From contig OZ038389.1 of assembly GCA_964036045.1 (NCBI GenBank), positions 43,585,119-43,649,118 on the forward strand: DNA of 64,000 nt, written 5' to 3'. The DNA is from Eutreptiella sp. 'Long Island Sound 2002' (Eukaryota; Euglenozoa; Euglenophyceae; Eutreptiales; Eutreptiaceae). Shown piece by piece: positions 43,886 through 52,277 of this stretch. The stretch's first letter is position 1, and each line of letters starts with the position of its first letter. The notes beneath the pieces were generated by a model. That model had not been told where the DNA came from. It saw nothing but the letters and a program-made list of their open reading frames with translations, and ran no database searches. Both the position numbers and the translations under genes were made by a program.

Positions 43886-45865
43886 CTAAAACCATTGTGA
43901 GGCGTCGTAGCACTGCCTTGGATGATACATCACTGGTCCTGGACCCATCTTCTCACGACCAAAAACAAGCTCATTCGGACTTAATCCAGTGTAGTTCTTG
44001 GTCCGATGGTATCTCCTCAAGACACAGTAAATTGTCGCCAACCAATTGTAGTCTTTTTCAGTCGCCAGGAATTTTCTCAGAATGTTGATAAGAATTCTTC
44101 CAGCGCGTTCAGCAGGGAGGGCTCGATGGTCGTAGACTAGGGCACGAAGATGATGAACTCCCAATAGAGCACACATGTTCTCCCACCAAGTCCCAATGAA
44201 CTCCTTCCCACTGTCCGTCAGAATTTCACTGGGAACATCCCAGTTACTCATCCACTGACTTGCAGTCCACTTGGCAGCCATTTAAGAGGTGAGATGCTTC
44301 GTGTTGCAAGGGAGGACCTGCATGTAGCCACTGTGGCGGTCTTGAATTAACAAAACCCCATCAATTGGCTTCCTCGTGTAGAGGCATTCCTCTTGGATTT
44401 GTCCGAACTCGAAGACATCCGCCGTCACCTTGTCGAACAACCTCTCAGGAATTGGCAGTCCCTTCAATAATCCTTCTGCCTTTTGATTCTTGGGGATGTT
44501 CATCTGACATTGCTTGCATCCTTTGGCAACTCGCTCACAGGCACTCTTGAGGTCCCGTGTGTACACTCTGTGTCGTAGCTCCTGCTCCAGTACACGGGAG
44601 TGTCCGTGGGATGTCTCATTCCGATGCCAATGTTTGACATATTGGTCAATTAGACAATCAGGAACGCAAATCCGTCCTTGCCAAAATAACTTGTTGCCTT
44701 GGATCTTGAAATCAGACGTCTCTTCAGAGTCGTAAGGCTTGTCCCCTTTCAACTTGTGGTATACAGACCCAAAGAACCTGTCCTCCTTGTACATCTTCGT
44801 CCAATCCACATAGAGAAAGGAAGTTTCCTTGTCCTTTTGTTGTGCAGGGAGCGTTGATTTCGCCTTGGATCTTGTCACTGGAAACACATTCAGGAGCGGC
44901 AGCGACGACTCAGAGTCAGAGTTAACCCTTTCAGTCTGATCTGCCTTGGTAATCTCCTTGCATCTGACCAATCCAACCTTCATCCGATTCTTAATCGAAC
45001 ATTGAAGACAATGTTTCTTGATCAGTGCTTGTTCCTCCTTATCAAACTCGATCACTTCGGCTTTATCCGTCGCTGTCCCATGAAAACTCACTTCAGAGTA
45101 AGCCTCTGAGGCTGGGTAGGCCCAGCGACTCAGGGCGTCCGCCACTGTATTGTAGCGCCCTGGAATGTAAGTCACGTGGAGGTCAAATCTGCTGAGAGTT
45201 TCATGCCAACGGCCTCTCCTCCCAGCTGGTCCACCAGGGGTATCCACATGTTCTGTCCTCCAGCTCTCCAGTGACTTGTGGTCAGTCAGTATCTCAACAC
45301 GATGGCCCAAGATCCAACCTTCATAACGTCGTAAGGCACAAAGGATTGCGTAGGCTTCTTGTTCCCTTGGACTCCAATTTCGCTGTCTTGTTGTAAGCTT
45401 GCGGGACCAGAAAGCCAGAGGATGATGGTGACCTTCGTCATCGAGTTGTTCGATGGTAGCACCAATGGCGTAACGACTGGCGTCTGTACGAATATAAAAA
45501 GGTCTTCCATCCAACCACGGAGTCTTTAATGTAACCACATTTGCCAGTGCTTCCTTGAGACCAGTAAAGGCCTCTTCACATTCTGGCGTCCACTTGAGCT
45601 TGACTTGAGATCCCTTCTTTCCTTCTATTTTGCCAACCTTGAGTAACTCTGTCAATGGACCAGAGAACTTGGCGTAGAGGGGAAGGAACTCGTGGTAATA
45701 ATTGCAGCAGCCTAAAAAGGCACGAAGCTGCGTGATGTGTTTTAGGCCATTCCCATAGCTGCAGGGCAGCCATTTTCCCTGGGGCCGGTCTTCTTGTCCC
45801 ATCTTCCAAGACAGAGCCACAAAATTCCACGCTCTGGAGGAACATTTTGCCCTTCTTGGGTCCAC
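43886..45865 (-). CDS. RNase H and integrase core (pol), with in-frame TAA
   Basis: The frame is meaningful from about 45745, where a 1-base shift from the RT frame occurs in an A run, to 43886. The RT connection reads QLRAFLGCCNYYHEFLPLYAKFSGPLTELL. RNase H shows Asp in RTDASRYAIGA, Glu in WSPREQEAYAI, Asp in ILTDHKSLESW and Asp in NTVADALSRW. The integrase zinc finger follows as an H-x3-H-like and CKQC region (HWHRNETSHGH, CKQCQM). In the core, the first Asp is in VTADVFEF, the second in ILTDSGKEF and the Glu in LPAERAGRIL. An in-frame TAA at 44282-44284 interrupts the core between the first and second Asp. CAA to TAA is a plausible single change. Confidence 0.9.
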
Positions 45866-46880
45866 ACACGAGCTTCTCTTGTCGAAGGACTTCGAGAGCT
45901 TTGCGGACTTGTTCTTCGTGCAACTTCAGGCACTCATCAAAGTTTTTTCCCAACGGCGTGGCAATCAGAAGGTCGTCAATGTAGATGCTGCAGAATTCTT
46001 GTAAATCCAGAGACTTGTGCTTCTGAAATAAAATAGTCTCCATCATCTTCTGGAACATCGACGGCGCATTCTTCAGACCCATCGGCAGTACAGTCCACTG
46101 AACAGTGCCACAGGGCGTGCACATTGCCGTCAAATGCCTATCCTCCTTTCCAAGTGGCATTTGGTGAAAGCCATGGCGCAAATCCAACACAGTAAAGAGC
46201 TTACCTTTGGCTCTCGCGGCGATCTCCTTCTCGATTAAAGGAAGGGGATGCGCGTCAGGTACCATGGCAGCATTCAGAGCTCTGTCATCCACCACTAGAC
46301 GCCAAGCATCTATGCTGGATTGGTCAGCAGGTGGGGGTTTTGGCACAGTAAATGGTGCTGAACACCAATCAGAACTCATGCAGCCCTCCAACCAACCGAA
46401 CTCATAGAGATTGCGCTCAATAATCTTTCGCAGGGCATCTGCTTTGGTACCGTGAAGGTAGAATGGACGTTGTTTGTGCACCTTTGAGCCTTGGATTATG
46501 TCAATCTTGGCCTCCCCATTTTCACATCGAATTGGGGGGTTTTTCCACAACTTCCCACTCAGCACGTCATCTTTATAATCTTCGAACACTGCGTCTTCTC
46601 TTGCAGATATCTTGTCTCCGTCGACCTGATTCCCACATTTAATCACCGACATTATCTCCACCAATTTGCGAATTGTTGGTCGTGGTCTCATATTCTTCGC
46701 CACTTCATTCCAAACTTCTTCGTCGCATTGTTGGCGGATGAAGCTCACCTGAGCTCGCCCCTCCGTGGGATCCCACCAATTAAGGGGGTCCACGAATGTC
46801 TTGAAGGGATGGTCGGACGAATTCAGCTGCATTCCTATCAATTCAGGTGAAAATCTTGGAAATTTGTCGTCATTCTTGCT
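45745..46880 (-). CDS. Reverse transcriptase (pol)
   Basis: This frame is in phase with the protease/methyltransferase segment and separated from it only by TGA at 46881. RT motifs in order: WCSAPFTVPKPP and WRLVVDDRALN (fingers), FTVLDLRHGFHQMPL (first catalytic Asp), TVLPMGLKNAPSMFQ, and the YIDDLL box near 45965-45990 holding the other two catalytic Asp residues. All three Asp are present. After PGKMAALQLWEWPK the frame loses similarity, and the neighbouring frame carries the continuation, showing a single extra A near 45745-45750. Confidence 0.93.
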
Positions 46881-48227
46881 TCAAATCTTGACATTTTTGG
46901 CTTGATTCTTGTGTAATGGGGACGAATTGGAATGGATGGAGGCGTTCTCTTGAGGGACGCCAATTGTCCCTCCCTCCTTCCGCGACGATACGTCGGGATT
47001 CCGCTCTCGATCGTCTCGATCCACTTCAATTTCGTCGATTCCTGAGGAATTTGAGATGACCTCTTCTGTTCCCATTTCACTGTCATCTCGCCAATAATCT
47101 CCCAGATTCCCGTCAACTAAGCACGCCAACGTGCTCCACGAACGCTGTGGCAAAGGCTTGCCATTGTCTTCGCAATACAGCTTCACTCCCTTGTGAGGTA
47201 GCTCGACAATGTCGATTGAAATGTCCATAATGTCCTTGAACCAAGATTGTTTTGGCCAGTTGGGGACAATGAAAATCGCCTTTGCGCCGGATTGCTTCAG
47301 CTTCTGCACCACACGAGGAAAAACGTCGAAGGGCGGATTGATCCACATAGGTTCAGACCAGTCCTCAGTCCAGGCATCGTCGTAGAACTTTGGAAATCTT
47401 TTATTTCTGTTGTTTGCAAAGGCATCAACTTGCGGACGAAAATTGTGGTTCTTTTCGAAGTAATCCACCAGAATGTCCCGCCATTTGTCGACTACACGAT
47501 AGCAAACTGACTTCCACTTCTTGCAGTTCAATGATTCCACCTTTCCTTCGTCGAATTCTCCTTGATTCCCTGTCCATTCCTGCCCATCTTGCTGAATATG
47601 CAGCTTATTTCGCTCCTTGAATTGGTGTATACTCTTGGTGTATGGGTGCAGATAATACAGGTCGGACGGGTCGCTGGTCGACGGATCCTGGAGGAAGCAT
47701 GTCCTGTGTCCCATGGGCGAGACACGGTGAGCGTGAAGCCATGGTTGACCCAAGAATAAATCATACTTTATGGTGGCTTCATAGAATTTTCCAGAAAACC
47801 ACTCCTCCGTCACCGTCTCCTCCACGCTCCAGACAGATTGTTTCAACAATCTGACCGCCAATTCTGCCTCTCTGTCGCCACCTTCAAGGCGATGTCCGCT
47901 CACTCCCTCCAGCTGGACAGGTGTCGAGGACATCTTCGCCTCGTCCTCCTGCAGAAAGCCTTTCCTCACCAGATTGACCTCTGAACCATTGTCAATCAGA
48001 CATCTGGCAAGTTTAACCTTACCATCTGTCGTTCTGACCTGGATCCAGCAGACAAACTGGCGCTGCTTGCCCCACCGGACAGCGCTGAGGACCCAGGCAG
48101 GGTAAAGGAGGCCGGAGGAATGCGCCAGCCGATCCCAGCAGCGTCCATCCACCGCCTCAACTACCCTGATGGGCTTTGTTTCCTGCCACTCAACCCCAGT
48201 GTTGGGAATTGGGTCAAGTTGGCTTCC
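46881..48227 (-). CDS. Aspartic protease and Dam-like methyltransferase domain (pol)
   Basis: This follows the zinc-knuckle frame after an in-frame TAG at 48228. The protease active-site loop reads CLIDNGSEVNLV (near 47982-48010), with D-N-G instead of the usual D-S/T-G, followed by LFLGQPWL. Downstream, at about 47140-47420, lies a segment VDAFANNRNKRFPKFY, WINPPFDVFPRVV, then AKAIFIVPNWPKQSWF. The NPPF box matches motif IV (D/N-P-P-Y/F) of N6-adenine methyltransferases, and the whole resembles the Dam-like MT domain known from DIRS elements. I see no clear S-adenosylmethionine-binding FxGxG motif, so activity is uncertain. The acidic, Ser-rich end precedes RT. Confidence 0.75.
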   Translation of the reverse strand, partial: GSQLDPIPNTGVEWQETKPIRVVEAVDGRCWDRLAHSSGLLYPAWVLSAVRWGKQRQFVCWIQVRTTDGKVKLARCLIDNGSEVNLVRKGFLQEDEAKMSSTPVQLEGVSGHRLEGGDREAELAVRLLKQSVWSVEETVTEEWFSGKFYEATIKYDLFLGQPWLHAHRVSPMGHRTCFLQDPSTSDPSDLYYLHPYTKSIHQFKERNKLHIQQDGQEWTGNQGEFDEGKVESLNCKKWKSVCYRVVDKWRDILVDYFEKNHNFRPQVDAFANNRNKRFPKFYDDAWTEDWSEPMWINPPFDVFPRVVQKLKQSGAKAIFIVPNWPKQSWFKDIMDISIDIVELPHKGVKLYCEDNGKPLPQRSWSTLACLVDGNLGDYWRDDSEMGTEEVISNSSGIDEIEVDRDDRERNPDVSSRKEGGTIGVPQENASIHSNSSPLHKNQAKNVKI

Positions 48228-49037
48228 CTATTGCCATTCTTCTTCGACGTTCGGCTGCACGTCCTGTACTCGTCCTTCGTCAACCCATTCTTCTCCTGCT
48301 TCAACGGCATTGACTCCTTTTCCACGTCCACGACCACCAAATGACTTTCCACCACCACCTTTCTTACCTCCTTGGCCTTTGTTGTTGGAGGTGTTGGAAT
48401 TGGGGTTGGATTCGTTGGATCTGCTTTTGCCTCGACCTCCAGTATCCTTGTTGTTGCCGAAGGTCTTGTTTGCTGGCGTCTCCGTATACAGGGGGTTGCC
48501 ATTCACCTTGGAATCCTCTTGATTCCCGGACTTTCCTTGTCCCTTTCCACTCTTTTCGCCAGATTTTCCACCAGATTTTCCACCAGCATCGGTCCATCTT
48601 GAGCCGCTTGGATCTCCGCCTTGCTGCGAGTAATCTTTTGGTGTCCAATCCCTGTTCTTTCCTTTGGACTGCCCTTTACCCTTTCCCCTTCCATGCTGGT
48701 CAGCATCTCGTGCTCCATCCTGCTGGGGACTTTTGGGAGAATTTCCCTTTCCATCCATTTTGGACTGAATTGTCTTGATATCTGAGGGCGTGCACCTGTG
48801 ATCTGCGGTCGTGTGAGTCGCCGCTCGACCTTCCTTTCCAAGGGCAATGCACACGGAGCAACCCTTCTCACCAACGGCACTGACCTTGCCTCCGAAGCCT
48901 TGTGCATCCTGTGACTTCTGGCGTTCTAAGTTTGCATTCTTTTCAAGTTGGTCCCAGATCTGCTCGACTCCATACGAGAAGATCCACGGCCGCACCTTCA
49001 AAACTGTCCCCTTATACTTCACTTTTCCATCCACCAT
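48228..49037 (-). CDS. Gag nucleocapsid-like region with zinc knuckle
   Basis: The frame begins near 49037, overlapping the end of the gag core frame, with a -1 displacement. A Cys/His cluster CSVCIALGKEGRAATHTTADH-x-C lies near 48800-48865, and a long Gly/Lys/Ser/Asn-rich nucleic-acid-binding tail follows. It stops at TAG (CAATAGGGA) at 48228, and the frame continues into the protease. UAG followed by G recalls readthrough sites at retroviral gag-pol junctions, so programmed readthrough is possible here. Confidence 0.7.
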   Translation of the reverse strand: MVDGKVKYKGTVLKVRPWIFSYGVEQIWDQLEKNANLERQKSQDAQGFGGKVSAVGEKGCSVCIALGKEGRAATHTTADHRCTPSDIKTIQSKMDGKGNSPKSPQQDGARDADQHGRGKGKGQSKGKNRDWTPKDYSQQGGDPSGSRWTDAGGKSGGKSGEKSGKGQGKSGNQEDSKVNGNPLYTETPANKTFGNNKDTGGRGKSRSNESNPNSNTSNNKGQGGKKGGGGKSFGGRGRGKGVNAVEAGEEWVDEGRVQDVQPNVEEEWQ

Positions 49038-49676
49038 GCTATCGAAAACTCGGACTGTTCAGAATCATGGAAACCAACTCTCCATCTGCCCTCACGAATG
49101 GTGATGTCTTTCAATCCCGTGGCACTGATAGAGTGTAGCAACTCACGAACTGCCATTTTTCCCATAGTCTCCGGCAATCCTCGGACTTCAACCCAGTTGC
49201 CAAGGACGTTTTGGTCCGCCTGGGAGTCCCTGATCTTCTGCTTGGTCTCCGGCGTGAGCTTGCTCAGGAGAATCTTCTTCATCTCGCCTTCAGAAAGGCC
49301 TTCTCCCGAGTTCTCCGCCTCCTGCACCAAAAACTCCCAATCCTGCCTTGCTATTTGGATCTCTTCAAGAAAAAATTTCTTGATCGCCCTGAAGTTCTCA
49401 AGAAGGTTCCTGTAATGATCCTCAGGGAGTCGAGAGCCTTTCTTTTTGAGACTTCGCCACAGCTCTTCATAAGTCAGGGGATCTCCTTAATTCTGCCTTT
49501 CCACATAAAGATTATATGTACTTTCCCTGAGTTTGCCAGTCAAACAGTCCATCAACCCGAGAATCCAGAGTTCCTTGTCGAGTTTCTCCGTCTGCAGCCA
49601 AACCATGAATTGTCTTTCGAAGGACGCCCAGTAGTTTGGGTGTCCTGAGAACTTGGGCTGCTTCATCACTGAACCT
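49038..49676 (-). CDS. Gag core (capsid-like), with in-frame TAA
   Basis: In this frame MKQPKFSGHPNYWASFERQF and LDKELWILGLMDCLTGKLR match the usual start of a Ty3/gypsy capsid domain (PKFSG...W...F). A TAA at 49487-49489 follows VERQN, after which the same frame continues YEELWRSLKKKG and HYRNLLENFRAIKKFF, also capsid-like. It is offset by +1 from the long N-terminal gag frame, whose stop (GCTTAGA) lies at the junction. Confidence 0.7.
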
Positions 49677-51392
49677 CTAAGCCTCATGTGCAAAGGATTG
49701 AGCAGGTGTGGATGTGCCAACAGGATTGACGAAAACTGGGTTGACGGCGGCGCCTCCCATTGCCTGTGCTTGAGCAGTTGCGGCCGCCAGCAACGCCTGA
49801 TCCACAGTAGGCTGTACAAACGGCGTTGACTGTGCTTGATGATACCTCATCTCCTTCAATTTCTTCTGTTTTTCCTTCGTTTTGGCTTCATTTTCCTTCT
49901 TTTCCTTGTCTTTCTTCTTCAAGGCTATTGATCTCTCCTTCACGGTGGTCTTTGCTCTTCCATCAATATCACCAACAGTACTTACAGACAGTACAGACCT
50001 TCCTGACGAAGATTCTCCTCCTTCTGTACCCAGATGAAACCCAATAGGACTTGTAAATCCAGTAGGGGGAATACCAGAATTTCCAGTAAAAGCTGGGAGT
50101 GGGCCAGTAAAAGCTGGGGGTGCTGGAGAATATGGAACGCCGTAAGGCGTGGATGCAGGTGCAGCTGAGGAGTTAGGTGCTGGGTGACTTGCCATTGTAG
50201 GCGCTGGTCCAGTGAGCCCAGTAGTGCACAGATTTTGTACCAGATTGGTCAGCTTTTCCAGCTTCTGCTCCATCTCCTTCCACTTGCTGTCGTCATCCCG
50301 CTTTTTCTCCTTGGCATCCTTCTTCAGCTCCTTCACCCTGTCTTCCAGCGGCGAAATCTGGCGTCGGCAGGAGCAGTTCTTGGCACACTCACCACAGGAT
50401 GGGCATTGAGTACCTTTTCCTTTGCTTCTTACCTCATCAACCCAAGTATCAACACTAGAGTTGGAGCTGGGAAGCTTGGACAATTGCTCCCTGGAGAGGT
50501 GAGAATGTGTCGAATCACACCTCATTTCGTTGACCTCTTCGTCGTTCGGACCCCAGGCGCCCGACGGACCAGCGTGCGGATGCACATTCTGGCGTCTCTC
50601 CTCTGCAATGATGGCCATTTGAACCATCACGGCAGCTTGGTGGTCGAACTGGTCCATCAGCTCCTCCAGATCCTCTTGTTCCTGCAAAGTGGCGTCGAAT
50701 CGCAGGCGGCCACTGTCCCTGATGAACTGGCACGACGCCCTGAACCAGTCCCTCAGACGGCCTCGATAGCCTGCCTCCGCCAGTAGCCAATTTTGGCGGT
50801 GCAAGAATTCCTGATTCCAGATTTCCTGGAAGTGGTTTTTCCAGTATTCACCAGAAATCTCACTAATTCCAGTATTGCACGGCTCTCCTTCGCTGCTGCT
50901 GTCTTCAAGATCAGGTAGAGCGTGAGAGCTGGAACCAGATTCACTTGAGGAGGGAGATTCTCGACCGGGTTTAAGGTTAGGTGGGGCGTTCATACAACAA
51001 TCAGCACAAGTATGAACTCCAGGCGAATGTCTATGGCCACAGTAAGGACACTCTGAAGGTTGATCCTCGGTTTGCTGGGGAGAAGCCACGAATGTAACCT
51101 CAGGGGGAACACGAAGTGACCCAGGGCCAGTGATAGCCCCGCTAAAGTCCGATGATCTCAGGGTGTCCGTGGAGATTCCAGAAGCAGAGTCATGATTTCC
51201 TCTGCTACCATGTAACCGCTGCATAGTGGCGGATCTTTCTTGTAATTGCGAAGCCTGTAGCCTTGATGCGCCAGGGGTCGTAACGCCCGACACTGCCCCT
51301 GATATCTCCGAACCCAACTGACCCTCTTCAGACCCATATCCAGCCTCTGGGAGCGACATATGCGAAGCACTTGTGAGCCCATTGAACTCCAT
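49677..51392 (-). CDS. Gag N-terminal region, starting inside the 5' LTR
   Basis: The ATG at 51392 lies in a near-ideal context (CCACCATGG) inside the 5' LTR. The 571-codon frame leaves the LTR at 51211, crosses the primer-binding site in frame (encoding GSRG) and ends with TAG at 49677. Features: acidic/Ser N-terminus, a Cys cluster CPYCGHRHSPGVHTCADCC, a second cluster CPSCGECAKNCSCRR, a charged coiled coil (KELKKDAKEKKRDDDSKWKE), and a Pro/Ala/Gly-rich end. The function of this extension to Gag is unknown. A frame starting within the LTR has precedent in yeast Ty1. Confidence 0.8.
   Translation of the reverse strand: MEFNGLTSASHMSLPEAGYGSEEGQLGSEISGAVSGVTTPGASRLQASQLQERSATMQRLHGSRGNHDSASGISTDTLRSSDFSGAITGPGSLRVPPEVTFVASPQQTEDQPSECPYCGHRHSPGVHTCADCCMNAPPNLKPGRESPSSSESGSSSHALPDLEDSSSEGEPCNTGISEISGEYWKNHFQEIWNQEFLHRQNWLLAEAGYRGRLRDWFRASCQFIRDSGRLRFDATLQEQEDLEELMDQFDHQAAVMVQMAIIAEERRQNVHPHAGPSGAWGPNDEEVNEMRCDSTHSHLSREQLSKLPSSNSSVDTWVDEVRSKGKGTQCPSCGECAKNCSCRRQISPLEDRVKELKKDAKEKKRDDDSKWKEMEQKLEKLTNLVQNLCTTGLTGPAPTMASHPAPNSSAAPASTPYGVPYSPAPPAFTGPLPAFTGNSGIPPTGFTSPIGFHLGTEGGESSSGRSVLSVSTVGDIDGRAKTTVKERSIALKKKDKEKKENEAKTKEKQKKLKEMRYHQAQSTPFVQPTVDQALLAAATAQAQAMGGAAVNPVFVNPVGTSTPAQSFAHEA
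51198..51210 (-). promoter_or_regulatory. Primer-binding site, initiator-Met tRNA type
   Basis: On the minus strand TGGTAGCAGAGGA directly follows the 5' LTR. It matches the complement of the 3' end of vertebrate-type initiator methionine tRNA, a common retroelement primer. Confidence 0.85.
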
Positions 51393-51691
51393 GGTGGAAT
51401 ATGAATAGTCAGAAAACCCGGTCTACAAAAATGGAGCAGACATAGAATCTCATTGTGCATCCATCGCACATAATGACTCAACGTGAAATCATTCAAAATA
51501 ATTGAAATAAATCCGATTGGGAAATCACGAAAGACAAATGCGACTCGACGCGCGCTCACAGGCGACATCTGGCGACGAACGGAAAACATGAAAACAAGCG
51601 GAAAATTTACTGCACTAATGTACATCTGAGAATCATTGAAATTCTGATCACATTGATGTACAAATTGAGTGCTGTCACTGCTGCCGTTACA
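51211..51691 (-). repeat. 5' LTR of the gypsy element
   Basis: 481 bp, TG...CA. It contains the gag start codon at 51392, so about 60 gag codons are LTR-encoded. Confidence 0.95.
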
Positions 51692-51833
51692 GCCAGGGGA
51701 TCCCAGATTTAGCTGTCTGAAGTAGACTCATTTTGGGGTTGCGCCAAATGTTCATTGTAAAAAACTTTACACTTTGTTCAAAGATTGACAAAATCTTAGC
51801 GCAGGCGCCGCTGTACAGCCGCCAATCGACTTC

Positions 51834-51906
51834 GCCCGCAGCGGAGATGGAACCCACGCCTGTCAGCTTTGCCTTCAGCGCTCAGACCGCTGGAGCAGCG
51901 CCGCGG
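51834..51906 (-). repeat. tRNA-Leu/Ser-like sequence, SINE-type promoter
   Basis: On the minus strand AGCGGTCTGAGCGC resembles a class-II tRNA A box and GGCGTGGGTTCCATCTCC a B box, at about tRNA spacing. CCGCGGC and GCTGCGG could pair as an acceptor stem. The middle lacks a good anticodon arm. A tRNA-derived SINE head or tRNA pseudogene is more likely than a working tRNA. Confidence 0.35.
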
Positions 51907-52277
51907 CTGGCTTTGCGTCTGGCTGTCTTGTTTATTGATTTGTCCTAAAATGTTCAAAAATGTTAAAACAAACAAGGCCGGGACGGGCGCCCCGGCTCAA
52001 GATCCTTATCAATTACCACTGAGTATGCCCTGGGGCATCAATGGGCACATGTACACATGAAAAGTAGTGCGGGAAAGCCCACATAGGTAGCACAGTACCA
52101 CAAAGTTGCACAAAAGTCACCAAGTGCACACTTGCATACACAGTCGCATCTGTCCACCCCCCAAAATTCAAAACTTGGTGCCACCGTGGCCGTTTTACAA
52201 ACCGTCTTTTTTGTTTGAAAGCCCTTCCTGTGTACAATACAACGATGTATTTGAACTCCACTCACATTGAATGAGTT
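51907..52277. other. Short intergenic stretch before the GC-rich block
   Basis: No gene supported. A perfect small palindrome, TGAAACATTTTGGAATGTTTCA with two central mismatches, lies at its right edge near 52278-52300. Confidence 0.4.

Larger units (their letters stand above)
41424..51691 (-). mobile_element. Ty3/gypsy chromodomain LTR retrotransposon, complete but mutated
   Basis: The element spans 10,268 bp and is read on the minus strand. LTRs of 481 bp (41424-41904 and 51211-51691) begin TG, end CA and differ at about seven positions. The target-site duplication GCCAG is perfect (41419-41423 and 51692-51696). Order on the minus strand: gag, zinc knuckle, aspartic protease, Dam-like methyltransferase domain, reverse transcriptase, RNase H, integrase, chromodomain. 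That is the Metaviridae/chromovirus order with an added domain. Three 1-base frame changes and five in-frame stops break gag-pol, so this copy looks inactive unless some are programmed recoding sites. Confidence 0.96.

Noticed and set aside
43250-51392. Reassigned genetic code with TAA/TAG read as Gln
   Set aside because: Several in-frame TAA/TAG codons could be Gln, as in some green algae and ciliates. An in-frame TGA also occurs in the same element, gene A and others end naturally at TAA, and 1-base shifts accompany the stops. Mutation or recoding is simpler.
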